This document shows, in pieces, positions 1-13,136 of a stretch of DNA of 64,000 nucleotides. This DNA is from Brachynemurus nebulosus (lineage: Eukaryota > Arthropoda > Insecta > Neuroptera > Myrmeleontidae). The DNA lies in the NCBI GenBank assembly GCA_035578155.1, contig JAPWDM010000011.1, positions 20,808,375-20,872,374 of the forward strand, read 5' to 3'. Numbering within the stretch: position 1 is the first letter of the stretch; every line of letters begins with the position of its first letter. The notes under the pieces are model-generated. The model worked only from the letters and a program-made list of their open reading frames with translations. It was not told the origin of the DNA and did no database searches. Position numbers and translations under genes: made by a program.

Positions 1-334
1 TTTTATTTTTATTATTACATTATTATTCAAAGAAAATATGCAGATTTTATTGATACCTGCCAAGTAGACACTGGTTATATTATTATTAGTTACACTTATT
101 ACTATTAGATATATGGTGTACTATTTTTATACTATTAGTCTATTAATAATAATTTATTAATCGTAAGTAGTTGCTGTTAATTTATGTTAAAATGAATTTT
201 AAACATGACAGTGTTATATAAATCTTTTTATATTTAAATATTTCCATAACTGACATTACATTACATTATTCCCAAAATTGATATTGATAGAAAATAAATT
301 GCATATATACATTAATTAAAAATCATATTATAGT
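1..334. other. AT-rich intergenic DNA, nothing recognised
   Basis: Very AT-rich sequence with no supported ORF, RNA gene or terminal repeats visible. Confidence 0.5.
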
Positions 335-400
335 GATCGAAAAATTATTAATAAACTGGATCGGCTGGGACTCGTACCTGGAGCCTTTGGTGACTTTGAC
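335..400 (-). repeat. Fragment of tRNA-like SINE
   Basis: On the minus strand this reads as the 3' part of the tRNA-Thr-like module found complete near 4.1 kb (GAGTCCCAGCCGATCCAG) with its AT-rich tail. The 5' tRNA half is missing and unrelated sequence follows, so it is a truncated copy. Confidence 0.6.
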
Positions 401-1244
401 TGGTCATCAAAAGAACCTTTCAGTCACTACATGATGCATCATGGTTAATTTGAAAGTTAAGTTGAAAGTGGCTGCCGAGCTTCAACGCCTTCAACTCCTT
501 GATCATTTTTTTTTTTTTTTATTAATAAATTACGTTCTTATGAGTATACATATATGTTACTTAGATGTTTTTGTTTCGTGAATGACGTCGTAATTCGTAA
601 ATATTGAAAATATCATATTAACATATGATAAATATATGCATATTGTTATATTGTATTATGATATTCGATGTGTTGTAACCTTGCCATTTACAATGAAAAC
701 CTTGAAATTTTTGATTGAAATGCTAATTGATTATTATTAAATATTCTTTTGAACTATTATACAGCTGTATATTTATGTACCTCAGTATAGGCTGATATTT
801 AAGATTATCAAATATTTATCTATTTTAATAACATGTAATTTTTGTCAATAAATTTACATACGTAAATTGTGATATTTCAGTTAAATTAAATAATTCACTC
901 AAACCTATAAATTATGTTTTTAAAAAATGTAAGCTTGAATTAATTTGAAATCGGATAATTTATCTAATTTTTAACCGTAATATCAGTTTTTTTGACAAAC
1001 GAAGGAAAAAATCAAAACGACAAAATTGAAGAGTATTTTTTCATTTATTGTCATGAGTTCCCAAATATATTACGACATTTCTTTATGTTTTAACCGTAAC
1101 TTAATGCAGGTCCAATACGTACTTGGTGCCTTTTTTCATTAAAATACAATAAGTAGGTGAAATAAAACTTGAATAAAACAAAAATATGAGTGATTTTGGA
1201 AAAAATTATTTGATATAAAATAATGAATAAATTGTACCCATGTA

Positions 1245-1528
1245 CAGCTGAACCTTTTTTTTATGCGGTCCTTTTTTGTGCGATTTTTTTATGCGGTTTT
1301 TAAGAAAATGGCCATTAAAATGCATAATATAAATCAAAATCAAGAGACAGTAAGAAACTTAAGCATTTACTATAATAACTGTTTTTGATAAAAATACTTT
1401 TTAACGACTTTTAAGCATTTAATCAATATATTGTATAAGAATATAAGTTATTGCATCATTTAATTTTTTTACAGATGTATTTTTCAAAATTTTCATAATA
1501 TTATAAAATTGAAATAAAATGTTTCTAC
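1245..1528 (-). repeat. Dispersed repeat, inverted partner at 37925-38216
   Basis: About 280 bp that matches 37925-38216 in reverse complement, including the end CAGCTGAACC, the ATGCGG-containing runs and the AAATGTTTC end. No coding capacity or clear terminal repeats are seen. It abuts the truncated piggyBac-type MITE to its right, whose left end it seems to replace. Confidence 0.7.
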
Positions 1529-1959
1529 AAACCAAACAAAACATCCCCAGAGGCCGACCGCGATCAATGATTAATTGATTAGTTGGTTGCGCATTATGTG
1601 TGCGATGTTTATCATCATTCATCACACGGATGTGTTCCTACTCACACAAATATATACCAACACACACTACTCTTTTGGTTTCTATGTAAAAAAAAATTTT
1701 AAGATAAACAAAAAATACATAAAATATATAATTTATATTTTTAAATAAAATTGATTTGAATGCCAGTGTATATGTAGTATGTACGTATCACGTACGTATG
1801 TTTACAGTTTTACACATACATGTTGAACTGTGTTGAATCTATTCAGTGTTTGGATCATTTTATTTTATGTATTTGTTTATATAAAGTTTTTTTTTTAAAT
1901 ATTGCCGGCTTCCGGGGAAGTTTAGGTACTATGAAAGTTCTCGGGCCTCATAGTGTTAA
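1529..1959 (+). mobile_element. Truncated piggyBac-type MITE
   Basis: The sequence matches the complete MITE at 45036-45521, sharing internal blocks CCCCAGAGGCCGACCGCG and GGCTTCCGGGGAAGTTTA. It ends at AGTGTTAA (TTAA at 1956-1959), the expected piggyBac-superfamily target. The left terminal repeat is missing; the copy starts abruptly next to the 1245-1528 repeat. A short ORF across its right end is not a gene. Confidence 0.7.
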
Positions 1960-2582
1960 TTTGAAATTTATGAAACATTTTAAAAATATGATTGGGTATT
2001 ACGTAAGAAAATTTTTTTGTGATAAATTTTATTTGTTGAGAAAATATTGTGATCCTTTCTTCCCAAAGGGTCCTTAATCTCCGGATTGGTCCTCCGCTAA
2101 ATTTCCTACATTTCTGTTAAGAAACTGAAATTTATACAAATGTACAACAGTATTTTTTCCTTTTTGAAAAAGTGCAGTCTTAATTAACGCTATATAAATT
2201 ATGTAAAACTGTATAATAGATATACTGTTAAATGTTATAAATAGCCGTGCAAAAATAAATGTATAAAATATATACATACATATTATGCATAATTGTTACG
2301 TTATTGTGTAATAGTAAAAAAGAAAAAAATATGAAACAATATTGTATGTGAAGTTACGGTTTCCCATCAGTGCGCACGAACTCTTTTTACCAAAACTTCC
2401 GCATCCGTTTCGTTAAATATTGTAATGCAACAATCATAAATTATATCTTTACGAACTGTTTCACTCATTACTCGCTACATTTAAATTAACTAAATAACAA
2501 ACCAACTTTTGTTTCAAATTTCTTTTTCCTTTGTTAATAATTAAATTATTTATATACTTAGTATATATATAAGATAATAGTC

Positions 2583-2717
2583 ATTCATACCGGAGTGGTA
2601 AGTGATAAATAGTATCTAGGTAGAATGCATAAATAGGATAGAAAAATACAATAGTGTTATATGGACATGGATCAGTCTGTTGTCTTTTGTGTGCTACTTA
2701 CCGTATTGGTATGAACG
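2583..2717. mobile_element. Short hairpin MITE
   Basis: Near-matching inverted termini: TTCATACCGGAGTGGTAAGT on the left and ACTTACCGTATTGGTATGAA on the right, about 135 bp overall with no coding capacity. The family is not recognised and the target duplication is unclear. Confidence 0.55.
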
Positions 2718-2739
2718 AGCCATAATACAGAAGTATAGT

Positions 2740-3700
2740 ATATTCTGGATTATCCGCGATAATGACTTGGTTCTCTAATGAACATTATATCATTTTTTAA
2801 TTGTTTTTTCGATTAGTTAATTTTTCAAAAAATGGCATCGATTTAGAGATTTTTTTTCGTAAAGTCGGTCCAATATCTGTACTAAAAATGTTCTCTAAAG
2901 AAATAGAGAAAACTACAGGTAAAATCTGAAGTCAGTCGGATTAAAATTGAAGGAGTTAGAAGTACAGTGATGGAAAATAAAGTGATTGTTTTGTAACAGT
3001 TGCTGCGTCACCATTTTGTTTTTAAAAGATATACTAAATAGTTATTTATGCAACAAATCGCAAAAAGAAGGTGTTTTTTTTCACGAGTTGTAAGTTTGTA
3101 CAAATGAGGCCGCAGGCTGAGTTGCACAATTGCGATGAGTGAAAGTTTTTCACTCATCCCAATTGTATTTATTTTCCACGTATTGCATACAATATTTTTT
3201 GCCGTTTTAAATTAAAATGAAAAAAGTTAACGAAAAATGGAAAAATAATCTAAAATTATTTAAATTTTGTTCTTTTGAATTATTCATAATTTTTTATCTA
3301 CTTTTTTTCACGCGTGAAAAAATACTATTTTGACACTATCACAGACAAGTTTAATTTCAGTAAATCCTTCCGTCTGTGTTATATAAATTTAAAAATATAA
3401 TCCTTAAACTATACATAAGTATAATCGTATTTATTCATCATTTTCATATTTTAGAAGTAGATGGTAATGCACCCCTAGTAATATAGATAATAATTAATAA
3501 CTATGTATTTCAAATTAAAAATAAATATTTAATAAATTCTTAAACAGAAGCTTAATGAGTGTTGTGGAACCCTAAAAAGCCACTAAATAATTAAATAGAC
3601 TTTCTAAGGAGGTTTTCGAAATAAATATTGTTATGTATGCAATTTAAACTTCTCATTTCAATGATCTTTCAACAACTTTAATTGCATTAAAAATAATAAA
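2740..3700. other. AT-rich intergenic DNA, nothing recognised
   Basis: No supported gene or clear element. Contains T- and A-runs and an inverted CACTCATC/GATGAGTG pair near 3140-3160 that is too short to interpret. Confidence 0.4.
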
Positions 3701-3715
3701 GAGGTTTATTTAAAT

Positions 3716-4059
3716 ACTTTTAATTTCAAATGTTATCGAGTGCCTGTGAAACATTATTAGTGTATGGCGGATTTTTATCCGTATTTAAACATACACCAAT
3801 ATTCATATGTTCACTCAATGTCCAGCTTTGGCTGATACTTGAACACTCGATGTACTTTGGCAAATGGCCAATTCATTATGTTAATTAAAATTGACATAGT
3901 GTTTAGTTTAGTTGACATAGTACATCGAGTGTTCAAGTATCAGCCAAAGCTGAACATTGAGTGAACATATGAATATTGGTGTATGTTTAAATACGGATAA
4001 AAATCCGCCATACACTAATAATGTTTCACAGGCACTCGATAACATTTGAAATTAAAAGT
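3716..4059. repeat. Inverted repeat adjoining a tRNA-like element
   Basis: A palindrome of about 344 bp with arms that match almost perfectly (ACTTTTAATTTCAAATG at the left, CATTTGAAATTAAAAGT at the right). The loop contains AATTAAAATTGACATAGTG, the reverse complement of the tail of the neighbouring tRNA-like element. A diverged copy of the arms lies next to the tRNA-like copy at 27.9-28.2 kb, so palindrome and tRNA-like module travel together. Confidence 0.75.
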
Positions 4060-4060
4060 A

Positions 4061-4250
4061 TAAAACTGCGTCTCGCACTAGAGAGAGGTTGTGTTTGATT
4101 GATTACTGAATTGGAGTGGCACTCGAACAAGTGATCGGTGGCCTAGTTGGTAAGGCGCTTGGCTGGTAACCAAGAGATCCGGGTTCGAGTCCCAGCCGAT
4201 CCAGTTTGGTAATTTTTCAAACACTATGTCAATTTTAATTAGGTTTATTT
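4061..4250 (+). repeat. tRNA-Thr-like SINE or tRNA-derived element with 5' leader
   Basis: From about 4131 to 4203 the sequence folds as a tRNA: acceptor GATCGG/CCGATC, D arm, anticodon arm CTTGG-CTGGTAA-CCAAG, T loop TTCGAGT. The A box GTGGCCTAGTTGG and B box GGGTTCGAGTCC are intact. The anticodon reads GGT, not the usual eukaryotic Thr AGT, and the tail continues AT-rich. Two more copies (27.9 and 32.8 kb) share the leader CTGCGTCTCGCACTAGAGAG about 70 bp upstream. I favour a tRNA-Thr-derived SINE over a functional tRNA gene. Confidence 0.7.
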
Positions 4251-4259
4251 AAAATAAAA

Positions 4260-5692
4260 CAATATGAATAATATCTATGTATTTAAAAATCTGCATTTTA
4301 AAAATCTGCAAACACAAATTATTCTATACATTACATAATTATGTATATAGTGATGTTGTGGTGATGTGTATATATGTATAAGAACAATACGATACAAAAA
4401 GCACCTGGTGATTTAACTCTTGAGAGGTACGAGCTAACGATGTAGGCAATACATTTGCACGAGTAACTGACAATCGTCAATTTATATTAGAAAATGAAGT
4501 GTATTAAAATAATTATAATTGAATTAAATTGATCGCTTAAAATCATCGACTAAATCAATGGAATGAATTGTTTAAAACAATATAAAAATAGTCGCAATAG
4601 ACATCTGCCCCTATTTTATAAACAAAATACAGAAACTTTCTGTCAGAAAGGGCATTCATTTGAATCACGTAAAAGTCAACACTGTTTTCATCAGTTAGTA
4701 TCGAAAGATGGTTAGAATATTAAATAAATAATTAATTAGTATGTAAATCTATGGAAATAGAACCGGTTGACACAAATTTTAAGACTGTGTTCTGCGTATT
4801 ATTTTTTCGTTTCTTATATAGGCTATTAAATAGGAAAAGTATAGTTTCCCCTTTGAGAGTTTGATTTTGTAGCTTTCATCGGTTTTAAGGAAAAATTTGT
4901 TTTCAGTTCAAGAACACGCAACAACTTATGTAATATTTTTATTATAAATGTGTATGACTTCTGTTCATGATCATTTTTGTTCAGAAATGATAGTCAAAAA
5001 TGTAAATCCAAAAGAGTTAAAATGGGTTCTTAATTTTTTCTGCTTTGATCGAGGGAAACTAAACTTTAAGATACTGTTTTTATCATTTTTGGCACGAAAA
5101 GCGAAAAGAAGTATGTTCGTAGTTCCAAACATAGGACTCATTGTCAGCAAAAGCTTTTTTTTGGTCGGCTAATGTAAAACGTAAACTGAAACTTGTAACA
5201 ATAAATAATTTAGTTTTTTACATAAACATATAACGTGTGTACTATATTAATAAATAATATTATTTCTTTTAAAAATAAATAAATAATTTTTTAAATTGAT
5301 TTAAATTGTTTTTTACAAAATTTACATTTTATTTCACTTTATTATTTACAATTTTTATTTTTAACTGATTGACCTACCTACCTATTTTGTCGCTTAATTT
5401 TAAATTCATTGGTTCTGGGACGAAAAAAAATTCACGAACGAACGAACGAACGAACGTAGCGATTCGTAAAATCGGACCCATTACAATTACGTACTTCCAA
5501 TGGGAAGTTAACAAAACGAAAAGTGCTTATTGTTTTTATTTTACTTCTCTTTTGAGAAATTTTGTGGAGCCGCCGAAGCACGTGTCGCAAATGCTCGGCT
5601 CTGGTAGTAAATTCGGCTCTGGTAGTTTATCTTTGATATGTAATTCATTCTTTTGTTACGTTTCTGCTGTAAAAATTAAAATACCCACAGTC
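4260..5692. other. Intergenic DNA with (GAAC)n microsatellite
   Basis: No supported gene; the short frames here have no recognisable domain. A short ACGAACGAACGAACGAACG tetranucleotide repeat lies near 5433-5457. Confidence 0.45.
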
Positions 5693-6836
5693 TAGAGATG
5701 TGCCAAAAACGTGAATTCACGCGTGACCCGCCGGGTCACGCGTGACCCATCGTGATCGTGAATAATTTTCTACGATCGTGCGTGAGTGGGCGTGATCGTG
5801 ACATTTAATTTCTTGTCGTGAATAATTCGTGAGTCACGAAAAGTTAAAGACCATGAATAAAAAATTTTTAAATAATTTATTATTTTCAATTTTAGGGAAT
5901 ATTAACTAAACCAATTTGATATTTTAACTACAAAAAAATCTTTCTTTTTATATATTGGTTTTTACAAGCACAAGTAGGTAGAAATCCAATAACCCTTACT
6001 AACAAATTCCAGTTCTTTACAGAGATACTTGGAGTGTATACAAAATGATTTATAAATTAGAAATATCCAACAGTGTTTATGATGTTCTGATTCTTCCGTT
6101 TTTAAATAATTTCTTAAATTTTTAAAAAATTCTTAAAATTAGCCTGTATCTCTCACGATGTGTGGATATACGGTCTCAGTCAATGAGTATAATTGTAAAT
6201 AACAAGGTCAGTTTTGAACAATATGGTCATGAAGACATAATATAAAGAGGGGTTACTTAAAGGAATATTATCTTTTTCAATATTTTAAGTTGTTTTATTA
6301 TTATCATTATTTAAAAAAAAAAAATTTATTTTCTATGTATTTATAGGTACTAAAAAATATTTTGTCACAATTTTGTTAAAAAACTAGATATTTGGTTTGG
6401 TTGTGCGAAATGTCATGTTTATATACAAATACAATAAGAACAAAAATTAAACAATAAATCATTAGATGAAAAATTTTGAAAATTTTCTCACTTTCCAGAA
6501 AAAATTAAATAGTATATAATTTGCATCAGTATTAATCTCAGTAATAATGTTAGCCCTATTAACCGTATTCTGATTTTATCCCAAGGACATAATTTTAACT
6601 GATTGTTAAAGTGATAGTGATTTTTATTCAAAATTCCAACGATTAGTTTCAAAGATTTTTATGTTTAATTCGTAAGCGTGCGTGAGTTTGAAAGCATAAA
6701 ATTTTTTTGTTCGTGATCGTGCGTGAATGTGAAAAGAAATAAATTTTCTCGTTCGTGATCGGGCGTGAGTACAAAAGCTAATTCGTGACGGTGCGTGATC
6801 GTGAGTAAAAATGTACTCACGAGCACATCTCTACGG
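5693..6836. mobile_element. Non-autonomous hAT-like element with subterminal repeats
   Basis: Termini are inverted: TAGAGATGTGC on the left and GCACATCTCTA on the right. Both ends are rich in many copies of CGTGATCGTG and CGTGCGTGAG, in opposite orientations, as is typical of hAT subterminal transposase-binding repeats. CACAGTC lies just outside both ends, though not at exact spacing. The interior is AT-rich without transposase coding. Confidence 0.7.
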
Positions 6837-7015
6837 CACAGTCCCACACACAATAAACTTATTTTTATTGACACAAGTCGTGTAACTAGTTTAATTTTCT
6901 ACCGGTATTTTTATTATTTTCTATAATAATTTTGAAGTATACGGTATAGCCATCTACCTTATTAATTTTAATAAACAATTCAATCGAAGTAAAGTTTCGT
7001 TATAAAAATGAAATA

Positions 7016-8035
7016 AATACCCTTGTCGCAGCATCTGTATATCATAGTGAATTTCCAAAGACTGGACACTGGCGGATCTTATAATTATAACAACTTGTAT
7101 TCATCTAAAACAGTTTAGCTTTCTAACGGTGCAAAAATTATCAAAATCGGTTGAGTAGTTAATTTTTGACGCTTTTGGGTCCCCAGGCCTCTGGCGGATC
7201 TTATATGGTATAGCATATACATATTATGTATTTAAAATAAATTAAATTTTTAAAGGTGGAAATATTTTCAAAATCGATTGTGTAGTTTTATTTTTGGCGC
7301 TTTGGGAGCTCCGGACCGTGGCAGACATCATACAACATAACTTATATCCTTTTAAAATAGTTTAGCTTTCTAACGGTGAAAAAATTTTCAAAATCGGTTG
7401 AGTAGTTAATTTTTGGCGCTTTTGGGTCCTCAGGACTCTGGCGGATCTCATCGATGATGACCGGTTCTTAAAAAGTTAGTTAATTTTTATTTTGAAAAAT
7501 GAAACAGACAGAAATATTGTTATTGTAATGAAAAAAACGATGAAGCATTTATTGTAAAGAAATTCAACAAATTTCTTAATTTTTCTCAAAAGCTAGTTCA
7601 TTTAGAACAATGTTTTAAAAGCTTGTATTATGCAATTTTTACGCTCTTTTCAATAGTTAAAAAAAAAAAAATTTTGAAATCTGGCCAAATTTTGCAAAAA
7701 ACCACTAATATTGGCGAAAATTGGCCAAAATTTTGGCTTCCAAAAATCGGATGTATCTGGCTGACGAACTTATCCAAGCCCTTGGGACTTTTGACCTACA
7801 CACCAAATTTCGTAACAATTGGAGGCTTTCTCCGAGATATATACATAGGTATATATATATACATATACATATAATACATATATATATATATATATATACA
7901 AATTTTAGTGACCCTCATTTTCGGTTTCTCGAGGCTTCAAAACGGATTTCTGTCATAGTCCCGGGCTCAGGTCTTTACATGACACCCGCTGTAATAAGTA
8001 AATTTTTCCAAAATGGAAATTCACTTAAAAAATAA
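7016..8035 (+). mobile_element. Composite repeat of the 'CCCTGTCGCAGCATC' family with tandem units
   Basis: Starts with TACCCTTGTCGCAGCATCTG, a terminus recurring near 15.3, 16.9, 20.5, 23.8 and 54.9 kb. Then follow diverged units with the words TTTAGCTTTCTAACGGTG and AAAATCGGTTGAGTAGTTAA up to about 7460. After that comes the family's second module: a TCTGGCTGACGAACTT word, a short (TA)n tract at about 7847-7900, then AAATTTTAGTGACCCTCATT. The two modules occur separately elsewhere, so this is a composite or fuller copy. Short frames here are not genes. Confidence 0.65.
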
Positions 8036-8049
8036 TTCTGCTAAAAGAA

Positions 8050-10230
8050 TATAACAAAAAGAAAATTAAAAATAATATTTGAATGGTACCTTTAATTAAG
8101 TCACATCCGTACATAATTCATCTTGACATCAGACTTACGGAAATATGAACCCTTATATTAATTTTACTTGGGTACTCACATCATCAAAGTAACCAACTGT
8201 ATTGAACTGTGTAAAACACAAGTACTTACACGTATAATAATAAGAAGTGGTTGTTTTTATTGCTCTAACGATATAGTATTGCTGATGAATTATAAATAAA
8301 CTAAAATTAGCCCCTGCATTTCTGTCGATACGTGCCGTACGTATACAAAGGGCGGCTGTATTTTCTTCAAGGGGGCAAAATTCTGTTGACCTTTATGTTC
8401 CGTTTAGAAGTGCATACATACAAATATATTTACGTTACATTGTTTACTCCCTTGATTCCAGAGGGATGGAGTCGACTAAGGAAAATATTGTATAGCATGT
8501 AACACATAAAATTTTTTATGAGGTTATTGACTGACTGCTGGTGTTCATGCTTTACGATAGGAGTGGTGGGGTACAGCATTGCAATTTAAGTTTGCAATTT
8601 TTTATTTTGTTGTATTGTCTAGTAGTTGTGGTTTCTGCTGTTGATTTAAAATATTATCTGTGTATTAAACTGTTCGAAAATACGTGAAATAACTTATAGC
8701 ACTTACAATGGAAGAAAACGTCAAGTGCGTATTGGGCGCTAAATGAGGGTTCTTCAGTGGCTAGAGCTTTTTACAGGCAGTGGGATAAAATATGGGGCAT
8801 TTTTTACGGTTTATTATAACAATGGATAAATATGGATCAGTTACTTGATAATTTGATTTCCTGTACCTATTTCTTAAAAAAAACTTTAAAGCTCGCTCAA
8901 TGTTTCAGAAATAAAACTTAAAAATGAACAGTGAGTTAAAAGTTTCAATTTAATTAAAGATCTTTTTAACGGTATGTTGCACGATAGGGTTCGTAGAATT
9001 ATTTCTGAAGTTACTCACGGAAAACGAAAATTTTCTCCCTTTTCCAGTATTTTCTCGTATCCAGATGCAGAACTTGATTTAGTGGGGATAATTTTCTCAG
9101 CTATTTCCTTTTGAATTTTCTGGAATTTTTTTGCCTTTGTCTCCAAAAGTTACCAATTTAGCCGAAACCATAATTAAATTTAATGTTCTTAGCAAGTGTT
9201 AATACGTGTATTTTCTCAAATTTCTTGTATCTATGATTGAAAAGTTACAGAGAGTAGGAAAAAATGCTTCAAAGTTCAGTATTCGAAATGGGGCTTAAAA
9301 ATGAAAAATGGTAGAAGAAACCACAACTTCATTTTAAAAATTATTTCTAACCGTATCTCGTATGATGGGGTAGATGGGCAAAAATTTTCATCCCCACTTT
9401 TCAATATGGGAAAGAATACCTCAAGAAATATAATAATTTTTTTTTGCTACGAATTAATTGAAATTTATGTATACCTGTAGCATCCGCTTGCAAAATTTCG
9501 TGGTCACAGGTCAAAATATGCCGAAATTCTGAAAGTATGACAGACAAACATGATGAAATTATAAGTCTCTCGAAATTTTTCCTTTGGGACCCTAAAAACT
9601 GTGGAAATATATAACTCAAACCAGAAAACTAAAACGGATTAGTTACAACTGGTCTGTTACTGACAGAATCTACAGATTAGTATTAATTAATTATCAATTA
9701 CATTAATTAATTAACAATATAATGTGCCTACTTCTGTTATATTACATAAATATAAAATTAAGTAAATTAGCGATAAAATGTTAGGTTTAATATGTACCTA
9801 CATTTTTATGAGCTAACAAATAAATTGCATATGTTATTTACTTTCGAAAGCCAATTAAATGTTATTTGCAGCCAAGTGTTAAACGTCTTGTCCCTAATAG
9901 GTAATATTATAATGATAATAAAATAGACATAGAGCACATATACAGCATATACAGCATCTATGTAATATCTAATAGTAATATGTATAAATTAATGATGAGT
10001 GATAGCTAGAGAACGGAATTACATGCACAAAAATATTGAAAAATATGCAATATAATATGCACAATTTTATGGTAAAATATGCACAAATTTTTTCAAAATA
10101 TACACAAATATGCAGTAATAAATCTAAAAATAGGGCTTAATAATTTTGATGTAGCTAGTAATTTTGATGTAAAATAACAAAAATATAATTTTTTCTAAAA
10201 TTTAAAATAGAAATAAGAGTATAATGTACT
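8050..10230. other. Intergenic DNA, no gene supported
   Basis: AT-rich sequence without recognisable coding or terminal repeats. Two segments near 8970-9070 and 9340-9400 share a similar ACCGTAT..GATGGGGT-like layout and may be old copies of one repeat, but this is weak. Confidence 0.4.
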
Positions 10231-10236
10231 TACAAG

Positions 10237-10415
10237 CAGGGCCAGATTAACCTTTAGTGCTGCCCTAGGTACCGTGAAAAATGCGGCCCATGCCTTTTGC
10301 TTAAAAAGAAAAAATCGTAACTTTTCCTATTTTTTTTCGAATTTTTCCTAAAAAATTAACACGAACAAAAAAAAAAACGAACGCCTAGATAGGCCTAGTG
10401 GGTAATCCGGCCCTG
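10237..10415. mobile_element. hAT MITE
   Basis: Inverted ends CAGGGCCAGATTAACC and GGGTAATCCGGCCCTG, flanked by imperfect 8-bp target duplications CTTACAAG/CTTACATT. It is 179 bp with no coding capacity. The CAGGGCC ends and 8-bp duplication are hallmarks of hAT MITEs. Confidence 0.8.
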
Positions 10416-10419
10416 CTTA

Positions 10420-11530
10420 CATTTTTTTCACAAACTTTACAGAAAGCAGTGTTATTTCTTGTATCAAATTGAAGTTCTGGGATAGATTTTATCCAAGACT
10501 GAATTAATAACATCTTTAGTTTTGGGATTTTAGATAAATTTTTTGCAAGCTCCGTTACAAAACGTTTTGGAACAAAATTTTCTTCACGAACAAAAGCAAT
10601 ATTAACGCTTTTGTTTCCAAATTTTTTTTATTTTTAAATGTTTTTGGCATTAACACGTTCCTTGCCAAGCTAAAAATATAGACTTTGTGAGATGGCCAAA
10701 TATTTTATATTAAATAAGTAGGTCCTTATATCTGTCACACGATATCGCGTGATTAGCCATATTGTCAAGTAAATCTATCATTCGATATCGCGTAATCGTC
10801 AATAATCGTTAAGTGAGTTTGATAAAATTTTTAAATATAAAATTGCTGTATTTCTTTCTTGCGCGCCAGAACTTTAGCAGTACAAAATATGTACTTTTCA
10901 AGCATTATTCTGCTGATTTCAGTGTAAAATAGGAAAGCATAATTCTATGTTTTGTTAAGGAAATTTGTATCTCTTTTATGAAAAGTGCTAAATTCGGTGA
11001 AAATATGTATATTTATGCAAAAAACTTGAAAATATGTAGAATTTTGTCAAATATGCAAAATATGCAAATTTTAAATAATCTTAATCAATTCGAAAAGTGG
11101 AGATTCGGATACATCCGAAGTTTTATCGATATATGACCAGAACTTATCGATATGCAAAATATGCAAATTCCGCTATCTAGTGATGGCTAATATAAGAAAA
11201 TAGGATGAATAATGATAACTAAATTAGCATTAATGTACATTTTCATTGTTTATCTAACATTTTATGATAGTTAATGTTAATCAATGTAGCTTCACTACGC
11301 GCTAGTTCAATACGCTGTGAGCTGAAACTAGAGCCACCTGTATCAAGTGATTATTTGTCAATTTATCAGGACGCTGTACTATCACAAATGAATCAAAAAT
11401 ACATTAAAAAGTGAAAATTTATGTAATAAATACCACATATGAGTCAAATCAATTAAAAATGGTTTGACGTTATTATCAAATGAAGCAAAATTAGGTGTAC
11501 ATCTTAAGTTACTACAGTTACAGGAATGTA
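10420..11530. other. Intergenic DNA, no gene supported
   Basis: AT-rich, with repeated ATATGCAAA words near 10990-11170 and a GATATCGCG motif repeated near 10741 and 10785. No coding or RNA gene recognised. Confidence 0.4.
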
Positions 11531-13091
11531 TAAAAAAAAAGGATGTGGCTATTTATACATACAGTATGTATACGCAATTGGCTATTTATACATACAGTAT
11601 GTATACGCAATTGGCTATTTATACATACAGTATGTATACGAAATTGGCTATTTATACATACAGTATGTATATGGAATATTTTGTTTAAACATGCAGTATG
11701 TAGACGCAGTTGACTACTTATTCAGAGTTACCGTAATTTCTGATGTATAATGCGTACATTGAGCACCAAAAATATCGTCAAAATTTCGTGGTGCGCGTAA
11801 AATGGACTTTTCCACTGATGACAGTAAAATAACTTATAATAACAAATTTATCGATTCTAATAATAACGAAATTCTCACGTACAACCGATTGAATTTTGTA
11901 TAATCTTTTTAGCTTAAGAACGGATTTTTGGCGACGCCGGATGCATATGGTTGCATATTTGCCTCAAATATGCAACCGGAAGTTGCATATCTGAGGACTA
12001 AAAAAAGGTTTCCTTTGTTATGGTAATAAAAAATTAGAGGCAGATTCTTATAGAATTTGATCAATGGAACAAAAAAGGAAGAACAAATTTTTTTCGATAT
12101 CCTGTTTAGTTTTCGAGATAATATGTGTTGTATTTCTAAAACTTACTATAATGAGATAATGAATTGTATATTACACACATACACATATACGTAGTATCAA
12201 TTTTTACGGATATAAACTCAGTTTTAAATATAATTTTTGAATGGTATATTTTGATTTTTATTCATAAAAATTAGTGAAAAATGAACGGGACATCACCAAT
12301 GAAACCTCATTCTTGGGCAAAAGGTAATTATTTACAAATATGTCTCGGCGTGTAATGACTTCAAAATTATTTAATTACCCTTTGCCTGAAAATGAGGTTT
12401 CAATGATGTTGCCCGGTCCATTTTCCACTTACTTCTATCAATACAAGTCGTAATATACCTACCGTAATTGTCTATCCAATATAGTAAGCTTTTCAAATTT
12501 GACACGTAATATCACGAAAACTAAGCAAAATATCGAAAAACTTCATTGTTTCTTTTTTGTAATACTCACCAAGTTCCATAAGAATCGATCTTTAATTTTT
12601 GTTGCTATGGTAACGGAAAACATTTTTTAGTAATCCCTAGGCTTGACATTCGAAGGGTTGAAAAATACACTTCCGGTTCTCGTCGCCAAAAATCCGTTTA
12701 GGGGATAACTTCTTAAACCAAAAATATTATGTAAAAAAAATAATTCAGCTCAATCGGAGGTATTCGGTTATTATAATAGAATAGTTATTAAAAAAATATT
12801 AATTGTAATAATAGCGCATTCAATCAGTATGTCTAAGTAGCCAACTGCGTATACAGTTTAGCTTTAGGTAGTACATAACTGCATACTGTAGTTTTAAATA
12901 GCCAATTCAGTATACACATAATTATGTATAAACAGCTAATTTCATATACACACTATATATGTATAAATAGCCAATTTCGTATACATACCGTATGTATAAA
13001 TAGCCAATTGCGTATACATACTGTATGTATAAATAGCCCATTAGTTATACATACTGTATGTATAAATAGCCACATCCTTATCCAAAAAAAA
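11531..13091. mobile_element. Large foldback element with 35-bp tandem repeats in its arms
   Basis: About 1.56 kb with inverted ends: AAAAAGGATGTGGCTATTTA on the left and TAAATAGCCACATCC on the right. Each arm opens with an array of about 35-bp units built on the palindromic word ATACATACAGTATGTAT plus GCAATTGGC (11549-11690, mirrored 12900-13075). Further inward GATTTTTGGCGACG pairs with CGTCGCCAAAAATC, and ATGAAACCTCATT pairs with AATGAGGTTTCA. No transposase coding is seen. Short frames in the arms are reading of the tandem units, not genes. Confidence 0.8.
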
Positions 13092-13136
13092 ATAACAAAA
13101 AGAAAAGAGATTATTGCAAAAAACAAATCTTTAAAA

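Noticed and set aside
2630..2650. An extra structured RNA unit suggested by AGGATAGAAAAATAC
   Set aside because: No A box, B box, TTCCTGA partner or 3' hairpin nearby; the word lies inside a small MITE.
4131..4203. Genuine tRNA-Thr gene
   Set aside because: It folds well, but the GGT anticodon is not the normal eukaryotic Thr form, one T-stem pair is mismatched, and related decayed copies with the same leader exist at 27.9 and 32.8 kb.
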